Source of the DNA: a virus
Virus record (IMG/VR): IMGVR_UViG_3300027973_000075
Span: 1 to 49,162 of that record
Direction: 5' to 3' (one strand)
DNA length: 49,162 bases
The position numbers were made by a program, and so were the translations under genes. Below the pieces are notes generated by a model, which saw only the letters and a list, made by a program, of their open reading frames with translations, was not told the origin of the DNA and did not search any database. Below are positions 10,101 through 17,243 of this stretch, piece by piece (positions within the stretch are counted from its first letter, which is position 1; each line of letters starts with the position of its first letter).

Positions 10101-10419
10101 CATAGATAAAGCAACTATTGAAAAGAAAACTAAACTGCTACGACGGTTTTATGTGGAAACACGTTTTAGTGATACCAACGCAGCCCGAGAAACCATGCAA
10201 GAGTTAATAAAACTACAGCAGAAACACCCCGGACTAGGTATATCTGCGAAAACTATTATCGCCTCAATGAAACAACACATGCGTACTTCAGCAACTATGT
10301 ACCACGGTATTACGTTAAGTAAAGGTATGCGAAACGAGTTGTTACGGGACGTTCGTGAGTTTGATGAAGGCTATGGTGGGATTGACAATCCGTTTGACGA
10401 TGACGATGACGAAGAGTAA
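4132..10419 (+). CDS. Giant polyvalent virion protein with zincin-like metallopeptidase domain
   Basis: 2095 residues, preceded by AAAGGA. Domain order: N-terminal cap (1-65); Ala/Gly-rich amphipathic stretch (about 75-190); Pro-Ala-Glu-Gln repeats (about 290-545); Lys/Glu linker; and a zincin-like site with HEAVH at 1038-1042 and the candidate third ligand E1086 in DEFVAEAM. Then come a long helical region with DPYFPLTREG at 1374-1383, a conserved-looking MTLGFNPSSALVNMAQ segment (about 1570), and an Asp/Glu-only C-terminus. This matches the concept of phage polyvalent proteins described by Iyer, Aravind and colleagues, which are packaged and delivered with DNA. The PLTREG motif resembles the PLxRFG signature of such proteins. 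Peptidase activity and injection are inferred. Confidence 0.75.
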   Translation: MARYRVEAPNGKTYEVEGPAGASKDEVIQAVQVQIQQQERARYKQEREDFAARTRAAIPPEPVKTTFLGNVAELGKGVIPGAVGLGETAAAGLAALLPEEQEKAVRGKAAEISKSVRDTFAPAAGYEDSVGRKLGEGLGSTLPFFALGPLGLAGRVAAGGLGAAAGAGEARQSAEAKGATGSERRLATILGTPVGLLDMLAPEAKALESIILTALKRGGIEGATEAAQKVAQNLIAKGVYDPNQPIFAGSGEEGAYGAGVGALSSLLLDMALPKRFRGRGTTKEETNKTPPETTGVPETASQGELFTQEEAPVPAQPAPAQGELFTKEEAPVPEQQAPAQAEAQPGQGDLFNQPAAEPAPQTQLELPLETPAQPAQPAPEQPAQPAPEQPAPEQPAPEQPAPEQPAPEQPAPEQPAPEQQAPAQPQKPEAEQRKEILDQIVQNPEVKNITSAFTKALKENNLTPMFTPKEVSVIVKAQDSRSKQAKKKPAQPAPAPEQQAPAQPAPEQQAPEQQAPEQQAPAQPAPAPEQPAPEQQAPEQQAPEQPTQQGITPEQMDTIGIPKTAPIRNRIVNKDLSIPEDLAYVQKQLATFATNTKVAADTRARVNSFLDTFKGATDVSATESGPTTTGVSPSSTGTGAGAGDIQSTGRTTAPTNTGVGSNRDVAGRTDERKTEQPTALKAEKKEVKKETKLTDKPINELTYDDWTSLTGSIQGPARPNAANEDISVDDVTMLRKMVIKIVKDGVAANKTSKQIVDQVEALTKGGLRQNAIDNIYKLVESQKKESKPSKPKEAKPTEKKEEKPKAAKSPIQEQAIKNYMTAAKNDKAKAIDYLAADMYNASYPEKNEYKELRRISSDLLAGKMPSGMKFGKENSHATGTGGKFGKAFYESLSEADQAALIKRLEHYFVTTESKAKSTLEQINAQQRLARANKEAIEEPDEFDLLVSAKLTRPLHPAAVDALIEGNVLEALRIVSNQNLGRASDVAAKLAGVMGNTKVEFVKNLKNESGQPVAGMYDPKTNTIRLNEDTGLNVHTFLHEAVHAATSHILANKSHPVTKQLTQLYNDVKGWLDTAYGATSLDEFVAEAMSNPEFQAKLQAINPKGDKITAWQRFVNTIGNFLRRMVGMDTKPLGSALDTTDALVTSILAPAPNMRNAGVLYSMSATGNSSQVFKNIDTSFLNAPSIQEGLDNVHEILTGKLPNTVKNLVRSTLPLNILVEEAQRYVPKAKLVDKLVNQRSGSESLRNQSIEPVLAKVETWAGKNPGKLDAFNFLVYESTLTQVDPTKPRKLYENKTDKDGNKLDDAWDNMQDSLKTVGPEGAALYKTMRDTYKKLYDEILRIINARIDAVAEDKDRAKVIKTEIYSRLMARGGLDPYFPLTREGDKWLSYHANGELHVEAFESERARKRAMKEYEAAGATNLQKFANASSINYNNAPPTSFVNGVLKTLEANKVNPEVTEEIMRFFLTTLPETSFAQSLQARKGTAGYKKDAVRALRMKTMSISRQIANMEYGAKLSQLNTEIEEDFKAAGRPEDAAPYVEELAERIKFAKSPQIPKGAKLAKSFGFVMTLGFNPSSALVNMAQVPMVVVPFLGGRYGAKATTQAIAHATRIYTQSGFNREVKTIVPVSGTEKTKVNAGLSLDNYDFDAASTPDDVKQLKILSEVAGDLGQLNRSQIYDTLDVTDPKSGILDRINAAAGFAFHHCERMNRQVSMIAAYNLELDRMKADGRRIDKSAMTEAAETAIYLTEMTNGGTAAAGAPRIAQSGLGSVMFMFKRYGVSMNYLLFKTTREALHGADDKTRVAAMSQVAGIYGSAALLAGARGLPMFGVLAMLYNLFKDDDEDDFETATRKFLGEGLYSGAINATTGLDVASRIGLSGLIFRDNKYSDSTSVMASLVETMGGPVFGVWSRVERGLKLISEGNTERGLEAILPSAAANLLKSYRYATEGTTTLRGDPITGDISSWNVFAQAFGFAPAEYTQQLEINAIKKGIDKATIEKKTKLLRRFYVETRFSDTNAARETMQELIKLQQKHPGLGISAKTIIASMKQHMRTSATMYHGITLSKGMRNELLRDVREFDEGYGGIDNPFDDDDDEE
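5240..5405 (+). repeat. 15-base repeat encoding Pro-Ala-Pro-Glu-Gln (block 1)
   Basis: Near-identical tandem copies of CAACCTGCGCCTGAA. The variation is almost all C[AG] third-position change. The repeat creates long spurious open frames on the minus strand. Confidence 0.9.
5597..5775 (+). repeat. 15-base repeat encoding Pro-Ala-Pro-Glu-Gln (block 2)
   Basis: A second block of the same unit, with more CAACAAGCACCTGAA variants. It is separated from block 1 by about 190 bases of non-repetitive coding sequence. Confidence 0.88.
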
Positions 10420-10443
10420 AAAAACCCCGGCGTTAAGCCGGGG
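10418..10443 (-). terminator. Intrinsic terminator between convergent operons
   Basis: CCCCGGC (10425-10431), loop GTTAA, GCCGGGG (10437-10443). On the minus strand the stem is followed by seven T's, so it ends the leftward replication transcript. On the plus strand there is no U-tract after the stem, but the hairpin lies just past the 2095-residue gene's stop and may also act there. Confidence 0.85.
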
Positions 10444-10451
10444 AAAGTCCT

Positions 10452-10491
10452 CGGAGAGAGGAGAAAGAGAAGATTGATGGAGTTACCCATC
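10452..10491 (-). other. Hairpin plus pyrimidine tract, third copy of a recurrent element
   Basis: Minus strand: GATGG, six-base loop, CCATC (10491-10476), followed by a tract reading TCTTCTCTTTCTCC. It lies just after the last leftward gene. The same order, hairpin then C/T tract, occurs at 13541-13590 and 16748-16794, where a gene start follows. Confidence 0.4.
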
Positions 10492-10503
10492 GGTTTAATC
10501 GTA

Positions 10504-10728
10504 TCACAAAACCCGCCAGAACCGCATCCCCAATTTACCTGATTCAATTCGTTCCCAACCCACAACAATAAAACCACGCCGCTCGGCTTCTTTTGTCACT
10601 TGCTTACGCAGCTTGGTCAGGTTTACTGCGGGAACAAAAACGGATGCCCCTATGACGAGATCATGCCACGCCACAAAAATAGGAATCCCGTCAGGTTGGA
10701 TCGGAGACAATGATTGGTAACTCGTCAT
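10504..10728 (-). CDS. Small hypothetical protein at end of replication operon
   Basis: 74 residues from ATG at 10728 (MTSYQSLSPIQPDG). A further in-frame ATG at 10761 would add 11 residues but lies deeper inside the upstream gene. The start overlaps the 3' end of the primase-helicase gene by 38 bases. The sequence is a mixed alpha/beta pattern (PIFVAWHDLVIGASVFVPAVN then a basic helix). It resembles small phage proteins of unknown function. No motif allows a role to be named. Confidence 0.55.
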   Translation of the reverse strand: MTSYQSLSPIQPDGIPIFVAWHDLVIGASVFVPAVNLTKLRKQVTKEAERRGFIVVGWERIESGKLGMRFWRVL

Positions 10729-13540
10729 CACTAAACTCAGTACAATCAAGCACCCAGACATCTGCGGAAGGTAGGTTCATGTTAGTACCTTTACCCATAC
10801 GTATCTTCTTAGACACGGTTCGGGTCTTACCTTCCTTCAAACCATTAATCAATGCCGAATAGTTATGCTGATTACGGACACACCACTGTCTCAACGGTTT
10901 CGGCAATAAGTACATCTTCTTAACGTCGTACTCGTACCGTGCGACTAGCGACATTCTCGGCGTTGCATCTGGCACAATAAGATGTTCTAGTGCATCATTG
11001 TTACCCCGGGCGTCGTCGGTACTACGAATACGCAATACGTTGTTGTAGTTCTCGGACAGATAGCTGGCTAAAAGGTCTTCAACTGTACCACTCATAGTGG
11101 CTAACTCTGCTTTCGCCGTGATCAGTACATCAATAATCCACGCCACAATCGCTTGAATATCAAAATCAATTAAGCCAACTCGTTTGGCTATGGTCAACCC
11201 TGTAATGCTCGATGCTGCCTGAACTGACCAGAACCGATGCGGCTGAGACAAACCCGCTGCTAAATCAATACGTCTTTGGGTATCTTTAAATAGCTCATTA
11301 ACTTCTGCTAGGTTTTGGATTACATACTGCATGTACGGTATACACGCATGACCATAGTGCTGAGTAATTGCAACACTCAAATCATCTGTTTCGGCTTTGT
11401 TATCAAACTTATGTGGCTCAACTCGGTATTCAAGTACGCGACCCGCTTCCGCTTTTGGTACAGCTTTATACAAGCTAACCCGCTCTAACAAACTAGTGTT
11501 ACCTGTACTGACTCCATTAGTGTGCCACGGTGCTCCACGGAATCTTTCTTCGTTGCCTTTACCGGACATACGGTTCTTCTGCAAACCGCCAGTAATCTGG
11601 TACATCATATCGCTTGCGTCTTTAGGTTCAATATTGGTTAACTCGTCGAACACAGCAAAGACGTTCTTCAACATCTCCAGCCGGTTCATCTTTGAGTTCG
11701 GTGTATCTTGTTCCTGCATGATTAGCTGATCAGGATTACCCCAAATACCCAACGCTGCTTTCGATGCTGTAGTTTTACCCACGCCTGTATCTTTACTATA
11801 CATATGAAACAGACTAGCATTGATCGGCGTAAACGCCACAAGCGGAGAACCAAAGCTCAACCCAATGACGTATTGATGAAGCTCCATCTTAGGTCGGTTG
11901 TAGAACCCCATGATGGTACGCCAACCTTCAATAGTTCCTTTGCTTTGGAACGCCGAAAACAATGTGGAAGTAGATTTTGATGGCGGGTTTATATCTACAC
12001 GGTCACCACGAATATCTTTCTCACCAACAATAAACGCTATCTTACGGTCATCCGACCAACCAAATTGACGATGGGCTAAATCGGCGGCAGTTGTAGCTTG
12101 CAGCTTGTTCACCCATGAATTTGTATACGACATAAGTTCTCCCATATCTAACACCGCAACCCCTTTTGGGGCGACACTTTTTCTAAACTCATCCTTAGAC
12201 AACAAGTTAACCAGAGGTACAGTAAACTCTCTTACCCCGTCTTTCGGTAGATGCAAACGCATAACAACTGACTCACCTACGTCTGGGTCGTTCAAGCGCC
12301 GTGTGATGTACATATCATTGTGGTACACCGCTACTTCAATAGGGTCGCCTTCTTTGTCTTTGGCTTTCTTAAACACTCCCCCTGCCTTACCGCGAAAGTA
12401 TGGGGCTGGGTACTGCGGAATTACGTACGTCTGTAGTGGTATCTCAATATCTATTTCTGGGCGGTCTTGAACAATATTATCCTCGCCACTCGCCTCTTGA
12501 ACTTCACGCCCAAGCACAATCGGACTACCAAACTTACCTTTGAATGGACAATCGCCACACACTCCGGGGTTATACTCATCGAACGTTGTGCACCGGTACG
12601 GCCCTTTGATTGATGCTACACGTTTCTCAGTTGTTGTTGGGTTGTAGTCAGGATGCCCCGACGATAACTTATGTATTGCCTTCTCACCATCCGTACAAAA
12701 CTTAGCCACCGACAACGCGGCGATCCATAACGAGTACCCAATACTGGCTCTATTAGTGAACGCATAGCCTAGCTGTGCACATCCCTTACCTGCTACCGTC
12801 TTCTGCATAATCAGCTTGAACGAATTACTATAGCTACCTGCTAACGCATTAGTAACGTCATCCATTACATTCGGCACAAACCTACTGCTGCTAACAGTAA
12901 CGTCTTCAAAGCATTCTGCAAATCTTTCTAGCAATACTGAAGGCGCAAGCTCTCCTACAATACCTACATTTGACGGTGGGGCATCTTTAAAGTTAAGCGT
13001 CTCAGGTACTCGTAAGATACGTGCTGCATCCGCCGGAACCGAGGGGTCAATTATTAAACCGTTTTGTTTACATGCTTCTTTAAGTTTTTCTGCTACTGGA
13101 TACCAATCGTCTACCGATATAGCTTCAGTCAAAGGCCAGTACGCATGAATACCTCTACCGGAATTAACCAGTGTAGGTTTAGGTAAGGACATTAACTTAC
13201 AGAACTTACGTAACTCGGCAAGCCCGGTTGCTTGATCTATGTACCCTTCAATAACACCTTTGTCGTTGGGCACTGCCTTAGTCGGGCCGCAATCAATATC
13301 TAAGTAGAATGCTTTCTTGTGTTTTACATTTGCAGCCTTACTCGATTTATCAGTTTCAAACGTAGCCGTAGAAAAGTACGCATCGAACCCTTCCAACGGA
13401 ATATTCTTTGCACGTTCATACGCTTCCTCAATCGAGGAGTGTAACTTCCGCACTGTTACTTCAGTAGCTATATCTATACTGATAGTGCAGTAGTAACCTT
13501 CATCGCTCAGGACTGACTTTAAAAATTCTATTGTTTGCAT
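10691..13540 (-). CDS. Primase-helicase fusion protein
   Basis: 949 residues. The N-terminal domain fits an archaeo-eukaryotic-type primase: DID at 81-83, SGRGIHAYW at 127-135, and DAARILRVPxTxNFK around 171-185. A Cys cluster (C...YNPGVCGDC) near residues 315-330 may bind zinc. The C-terminal half holds a P-loop ATPase: Walker A KDTGVGKTTAS near 580 and Walker B FAVFDELT near 630, which would form the replicative helicase motor. It is expected to prime and unwind DNA at the phage fork. It has no Shine-Dalgarno sequence and starts ATGCAAACAATAGAA behind a perfect hairpin, as does the SNF2-like gene upstream. Confidence 0.85.
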   Translation of the reverse strand: MQTIEFLKSVLSDEGYYCTISIDIATEVTVRKLHSSIEEAYERAKNIPLEGFDAYFSTATFETDKSSKAANVKHKKAFYLDIDCGPTKAVPNDKGVIEGYIDQATGLAELRKFCKLMSLPKPTLVNSGRGIHAYWPLTEAISVDDWYPVAEKLKEACKQNGLIIDPSVPADAARILRVPETLNFKDAPPSNVGIVGELAPSVLLERFAECFEDVTVSSSRFVPNVMDDVTNALAGSYSNSFKLIMQKTVAGKGCAQLGYAFTNRASIGYSLWIAALSVAKFCTDGEKAIHKLSSGHPDYNPTTTEKRVASIKGPYRCTTFDEYNPGVCGDCPFKGKFGSPIVLGREVQEASGEDNIVQDRPEIDIEIPLQTYVIPQYPAPYFRGKAGGVFKKAKDKEGDPIEVAVYHNDMYITRRLNDPDVGESVVMRLHLPKDGVREFTVPLVNLLSKDEFRKSVAPKGVAVLDMGELMSYTNSWVNKLQATTAADLAHRQFGWSDDRKIAFIVGEKDIRGDRVDINPPSKSTSTLFSAFQSKGTIEGWRTIMGFYNRPKMELHQYVIGLSFGSPLVAFTPINASLFHMYSKDTGVGKTTASKAALGIWGNPDQLIMQEQDTPNSKMNRLEMLKNVFAVFDELTNIEPKDASDMMYQITGGLQKNRMSGKGNEERFRGAPWHTNGVSTGNTSLLERVSLYKAVPKAEAGRVLEYRVEPHKFDNKAETDDLSVAITQHYGHACIPYMQYVIQNLAEVNELFKDTQRRIDLAAGLSQPHRFWSVQAASSITGLTIAKRVGLIDFDIQAIVAWIIDVLITAKAELATMSGTVEDLLASYLSENYNNVLRIRSTDDARGNNDALEHLIVPDATPRMSLVARYEYDVKKMYLLPKPLRQWCVRNQHNYSALINGLKEGKTRTVSKKIRMGKGTNMNLPSADVWVLDCTEFSDDELPIIVSDPT

Positions 13541-13590
13541 GTCCGTCCAGAGAAAGAAAAGGTGAGGAACTATGTTGGTAACATAGTTCC
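13541..13590 (-). promoter_or_regulatory. Hairpin-pyrimidine leader of the primase-helicase gene
   Basis: Perfect 11-bp stem, GGAACTATGTT (13566-13576) with AACATAGTTCC (13580-13590) and a 3-base loop. On the minus strand it is followed by CACCTTTTCTTTCTCT and then the start codon. No Shine-Dalgarno sequence is present. It could be a weak terminator of the upstream gene, a processing site, or a translation element. Confidence 0.55.
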
Positions 13591-13599
13591 CCCGAAAGA

Positions 13600-14487
13600 T
13601 TAATCGTCCCAGTTATCTACCAGATTCGCCAACTCAGGTGCTGGCTCTGATGACTTCTTTGACGCGGCTTTCTTTGGCTCTTCTACTTTCTCTGCTTCGA
13701 CTTTCGGTGCTTTCGGTGCTTTCGGCGCGGGGGCAAACTCTTCCTCGCTACCTTCTTCCTTAGCTTTCGGTGGAGTAACAATAAACTCTACCGCTTTCTT
13801 GGCATCAGCAGAATCCTTCACCGCCTTGACTGCTTCAAACTCGTCTTCAGTAATAGGACGTACTGGCTTGAAGAACAGCTTAGGTGTTGGGCTGTTAATA
13901 TCAAAACGCATCTCAGTAACTACGCCGACTACTGGGGTGTTGTGTGCTTTCAAGTGGCGACCATAGGCTTGCAGAGGCAACTTACCCTTCTCACCTTCAC
14001 CAAACACCGACGTAGCGGGCAGAATAACTTGTGCAACTTTATGCAGATCAGTCTCACCTTCTACCAACACGGCAATACGTTGTTGATAGCGACAGGCTCG
14101 CCCTTCACCTTGACCAGAACCTTTGATGTTCTGTTTGCAGTCCATACAACGTGCAGATTGTTTTTGATCCGCAGGTACAGTATCAGCAGGAGTTTGGCTA
14201 TCTAGCGACCAACAAGTAGGTGATGCATTTTGCCCTTCAACATACATGCCTGAGTAAAACGAACGATAAACATTCGGTGCGGCTTTGACAATGATGACAT
14301 TCATCGCACGTTCTTCACTAACACGTACTTCTTTGTTGCCCATCATCTCGCGGAACGCGCCGCCTTTAATAGAAATACGGTACTGCCCAAGATCACCGCT
14401 ACCACCTGCAATAGAGTTAGTTGCATCGTCTTGTAGTTCTTTCAAATAGGCGGGAACGCCGCCTTTAAACAGAGTCATATCACTCAT
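13600..14487 (-). CDS. Probable single-stranded DNA-binding protein
   Basis: 295 residues with good AGGAGA before the ATG. The first 200 residues are a mixed, beta-rich domain with a Cys pattern (PTCW, then RCMDC...GRACRY, about 95-133) that could bind zinc. The C-terminal third is Lys/Ala/Pro/Glu-rich and disordered, ending in an acidic aromatic tip, LVDNWDD. An acidic tail with a hydrophobic tip is a hallmark of phage and bacterial SSBs, used to recruit replication partners. Location between the HTH gene and the primase-helicase supports this. The fold assignment is inference. Confidence 0.6.
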   Translation of the reverse strand: MSDMTLFKGGVPAYLKELQDDATNSIAGGSGDLGQYRISIKGGAFREMMGNKEVRVSEERAMNVIIVKAAPNVYRSFYSGMYVEGQNASPTCWSLDSQTPADTVPADQKQSARCMDCKQNIKGSGQGEGRACRYQQRIAVLVEGETDLHKVAQVILPATSVFGEGEKGKLPLQAYGRHLKAHNTPVVGVVTEMRFDINSPTPKLFFKPVRPITEDEFEAVKAVKDSADAKKAVEFIVTPPKAKEEGSEEEFAPAPKAPKAPKVEAEKVEEPKKAASKKSSEPAPELANLVDNWDD

Positions 14488-14498
14488 GTTATCTTCTC

Positions 14499-14753
14499 CT
14501 AAATATCTTCATCGGGGTTAAAATCCAACTCTAATTGGTTGGGGTTGGGGGTTACTACTTTTGGTTCAACTTCTTGCGGCGTATCGTTACGCAACACAGC
14601 CTCAACCTCAGGAAGTCTGAAGCGGTACGTGCTACCCAACTTTAGGTATGTGCTAGGCGGGATACTCTCGCTTCTGATCCAACCACGTACGGTCGATACA
14701 GACACATTAAAATATTTTGCTACCTCAATGATTGTTACGTAATGTGGTTCCAT
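14499..14753 (-). CDS. Excisionase / MerR-type HTH DNA-binding protein
   Basis: 84 residues. Residues 5-55 fit a winged-helix excisionase-like domain: TIIEVAKYFNVSVSTVRGWI is the helix-turn-helix, followed by a Tyr-Arg-Phe wing (TYRFRLPEVEAVL). The rest is an acidic tail (QLELDFNPDEDI). The start overlaps the previous stop as TAATG. In phages such proteins act as small regulators or recombination directionality factors. No integrase is visible here, so a regulatory or replication-accessory role is more likely. It is one candidate for recognising the dispersed palindromes. Confidence 0.7.
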   Translation of the reverse strand: MEPHYVTIIEVAKYFNVSVSTVRGWIRSESIPPSTYLKLGSTYRFRLPEVEAVLRNDTPQEVEPKVVTPNPNQLELDFNPDEDI

Positions 14754-15157
14754 TAGTTTTTCCTTACTGTAATAACGTATTCACTATCGACGTTTAGTCC
14801 GGGGGGCAACTTGTCCGGATTCTGGTCTAAAAATTCTTGTATGTTCCCTTGATGTAGTCGCTTCTCGTACACTTCAGGTATGTTGTTCTCAACTACAAAC
14901 CTACCCATAGACTCCCAATCGTTTGTCCAATAGCGGCGTTTGATAGTGCGATAAAACAAACCAGATTCAGTACGAACACTCTCTACATTTTTAGTCTTGC
15001 AGTGATCAGCTAAAGCGCGTTTAACCTGCTCCATCTGATTCTCTATGCTACTTAATTTTTCATTGTATTCGGCGTTAATTGCGTCTCGTGCTTTACGCAT
15101 CTTTATGTATACACGAACTAATTTATCCACCGGAATTTCGGGGCTTTCGTTTTCCAT
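14753..15157 (-). CDS. Conserved phage protein of unknown function, replication cluster
   Basis: 134 residues preceded by a strong GGGAGAAGAGAAG. An N-terminal coiled coil (about 15-55, KMRKARDAINAEYNEKLSSI) is followed by a compact domain containing SGLFYRTIKRRYWTNDWESM and ending with LPPGLNVDSEYVITVRK. I recall similar sequences in many phages beside helicase and SSB genes but no assigned activity. The coiled-coil start vaguely recalls host-nuclease inhibitors of the Gam type, which I cannot support further. Confidence 0.6.
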   Translation of the reverse strand: MENESPEIPVDKLVRVYIKMRKARDAINAEYNEKLSSIENQMEQVKRALADHCKTKNVESVRTESGLFYRTIKRRYWTNDWESMGRFVVENNIPEVYEKRLHQGNIQEFLDQNPDKLPPGLNVDSEYVITVRKN

Positions 15158-15208
15158 CTTCTCTTCTCCCTATTTGTTGGGGTTTGTAATTTAATGCTAC
15201 TTATTGCC

Positions 15209-16747
15209 TTAGTCAAGCAATTCTTTGTAAAGGTCTACAATTTTTGTGTGTATATCAATTTTGCTGTCTAGTATTTTATAAACATGTTTTTCTGCATTAG
15301 AACCTTGTAGGTGAATAACTACTGAAGGGTGTCGTTGACCCGGCCTATGCACACGTGCATTAGCTTGTGCGTATGTCTCTAATGAACTTGTCGGCCCCCA
15401 CCACACAACAGTGTCAGCAGCAGTCAACGTAACTCCATGTGCAGCAGACTGTGGTTGTATTACAAGGACTCGCGGCTCAGGTGTTTCTTGAAATCGTTTA
15501 AAGATGTCGGTACGTTTTGCTGCGGATACATCACCACGAATTATCTCTGCGCTAAAACCGTCTTCGATTAGCTTGGCAGTAACTAAATCAATCGCATGTT
15601 TGAACGGTACGAATACAAGGACTTTGTTGTTCGCTTCTTCGATGACTTCTTTCAACACAGCGTAACGATTTTTAATATCGAATTCAATAGTTTCTTTGTT
15701 GTCTGCGTATACTGCACCGCAAGATATTTGCAATAGTTTATTAAGATTGACCGCGGCATTCACAGCAGTTATTTCTTCCCCCGCTGCTTCCATGACCATA
15801 CGGTTCTTCATCATCGTATAATATTTTTGTTGTTGACTAGTAAGCTGTACTTCCCGGTTAACGTAGGTCATCTCAGGTAAGTCAAGACACTCCTCTTTAG
15901 TAAACCTGATGGCGGGTTGTAGTGCATCGAATACAGTTTGCAGCGCAGTCGGCTTTGGAATCCATCTAAACTGACCCACCTTGTACATCACCATGTCTTT
16001 AAACGCCGTAGCAAAACGTGGCACACCAGTAGGATTTACTAACTTAGCCAACCCATACGCATCTACTGGCGATTGCGCCGCAGGTGTACCTGTTAACATC
16101 CACAACCACGTATCCGGCTTGATCAAACGATTCAAAGTCTTCCACCGTACCGTCTGCGCGTTCTTGTATGCGTTAGCCTCGTCTACAACAATAAGATCGA
16201 ACCCACCGCTTTCAATCACGTCCGATACAATCTCAACACCGTCGTAGTTAATAATGACAAACTCGGCAGTGCTTTGTATTATTTCTCTGCGTTTATCCGC
16301 CGCGCCGTATGCAATATCTACAGAGCGGTGCATCGCAAACTTAAACAAGTCAGCCCGCCACGCCGAATCCATAATCGACAACGGACAAATTACTAAGACA
16401 CGTCTAACTTTCTTTTGCTTCATCAAATAATCCGCAGCCCATATAACGCTGCCTGTCTTACCTGTACCCTGCTCATTTAAACAGAACGCCCTCTTGTGTA
16501 GCGTTAAGAACGATGCGGTTGTTTTCTGGTGATCGAATGGTTTATAAAGGCCGGGCCAGTTGTATTGCGAAAGTATAGGGCTTGGTACATTCCTAATCTT
16601 TAAATTCTTGAGTACCTGAGCTTCGTCTAATCCCCAATGCACTAAGACTTTGTTGTCTCCAAGCGACTTACTCTTCGGTATGATTGCTGTGACTTTTTCG
16701 GGGTCACGTAGCTGTAGTAGTAAGGCTTTGTTTTCTATTATTTGCAT
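15209..16747 (-). CDS. SNF2/DEAD-like superfamily 2 helicase
   Basis: 512 residues. Motifs in order: Q-like FDHQ at 71-74; Walker A NEQGTGKTGS at 91-100; motif II VVDEAN at 187-192 (DEAN rather than DEAH); motif III LTGTP at 218-222; and in the second RecA lobe LVIQPQSAAHGVTL and motif VI QANARVHRPGQ near 463-473. It has the size and spacing of phage SNF2-type ATPases, which probably remodel or unwind DNA in replication or repair. The gene starts ATGCAAATAATAGAA with no Shine-Dalgarno sequence, behind a hairpin and pyrimidine tract. Confidence 0.85.
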   Translation of the reverse strand: MQIIENKALLLQLRDPEKVTAIIPKSKSLGDNKVLVHWGLDEAQVLKNLKIRNVPSPILSQYNWPGLYKPFDHQKTTASFLTLHKRAFCLNEQGTGKTGSVIWAADYLMKQKKVRRVLVICPLSIMDSAWRADLFKFAMHRSVDIAYGAADKRREIIQSTAEFVIINYDGVEIVSDVIESGGFDLIVVDEANAYKNAQTVRWKTLNRLIKPDTWLWMLTGTPAAQSPVDAYGLAKLVNPTGVPRFATAFKDMVMYKVGQFRWIPKPTALQTVFDALQPAIRFTKEECLDLPEMTYVNREVQLTSQQQKYYTMMKNRMVMEAAGEEITAVNAAVNLNKLLQISCGAVYADNKETIEFDIKNRYAVLKEVIEEANNKVLVFVPFKHAIDLVTAKLIEDGFSAEIIRGDVSAAKRTDIFKRFQETPEPRVLVIQPQSAAHGVTLTAADTVVWWGPTSSLETYAQANARVHRPGQRHPSVVIHLQGSNAEKHVYKILDSKIDIHTKIVDLYKELLD

Positions 16748-16794
16748 AAATTTAAAGAAAGAGAAATAGGCAGAACTAGGTGTCTAGTTCTGCC
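16748..16794 (-). promoter_or_regulatory. Hairpin-pyrimidine leader of the SNF2-like gene
   Basis: Perfect 11-bp stem GGCAGAACTAG (16769-16779) and CTAGTTCTGCC (16784-16794) with a GTGT loop. On the minus strand it is followed by TATTTCTCTTTCTTT and then ATG. The same arrangement precedes the primase-helicase gene. Confidence 0.55.
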
Positions 16795-16994
16795 CAAGTA
16801 CAACAGTAAAGTCCCAACATGTGTTGATTCCCGCGTAGGTGTCGCGTGTCAACTGGTACGGTTATAGGGTTTCAAAATATCTAAACGCCCCCGACTACCC
16901 ACTCGTACCTTACGATAGTCGTATTAGTTTGCAAGGAGCATCGAAACTACCAAGCAATTTCTAATTTAATCTTAATTCAAACCTACGTCAACAA
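16795..16994 (-). other. Structured non-coding leader region
   Basis: No credible gene. It contains a two-step hairpin, GTTGA (16823-16827) with TCAAC (16849-16853) enclosing CGCG/CGCG, and CGACTA/TAGTCG arms around 16902-16921. It probably forms the long 5' leader of the SNF2 transcript. Confidence 0.4.
16963..16991 (-). promoter_or_regulatory. Candidate sigma70 promoter for the replication genes
   Basis: Minus strand -35 TTGACG (16991-16986), 17-base spacer, -10 TAAATT (16968-16963). The -35 is strong and the -10 weak (4 of 6). The transcript would start about 215 bases before the SNF2 gene. Confidence 0.4.
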
Positions 16995-17243
16995 CTATTT
17001 TGCTTTTTTGTGTCCGTTACGCGCACGATTTTTTGTCGGCGATTCTAAGTAGTACCCATCTTTATTACTGCCGCCCTTTGCTAGTGCTTTGACGTGGGAC
17101 ACGTCCTTGCCTGTGCGGTCTACACCCTTCTTGTCTAACGCTCTACGCGCACGTTGGCGCTCCATGCGATCAGGTGTCTCACCACGCTTTTGCTGCATTT
17201 CGTATTCATGTTTGTACGGTCTTGGACTTTTTGTATAAGGCAT
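16995..17243 (-). CDS. Small HNH-type nuclease-like protein
   Basis: 82 residues from ATG at 17243, overlapping the previous stop as TAATG with GGGAGAG upstream. A longer frame to 17282 lacks such support. A basic N-terminus (YTKSPRPYKHEYEMQQKR) is followed by RRALDKKGVDRTGKDVSHVKAL, then KGGSNKDGYYLESPTKNRARNG. The D-x-S-H...GG-x-N...N pattern fits the HNH treble-clef core of small phage proteins, although the residue before His is Ser. It may nick or cleave DNA in replication or packaging. Activity is not certain. Confidence 0.6.
   Translation of the reverse strand: MPYTKSPRPYKHEYEMQQKRGETPDRMERQRARRALDKKGVDRTGKDVSHVKALAKGGSNKDGYYLESPTKNRARNGHKKAK

Noticed and set aside
16917-16926. TAATACGACT on the minus strand, identical to the first ten bases of the T7 promoter
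   Set aside because: The rest of the 23-base T7 consensus is absent and no phage-type RNA polymerase gene is visible in the window, so a chance match is likely.
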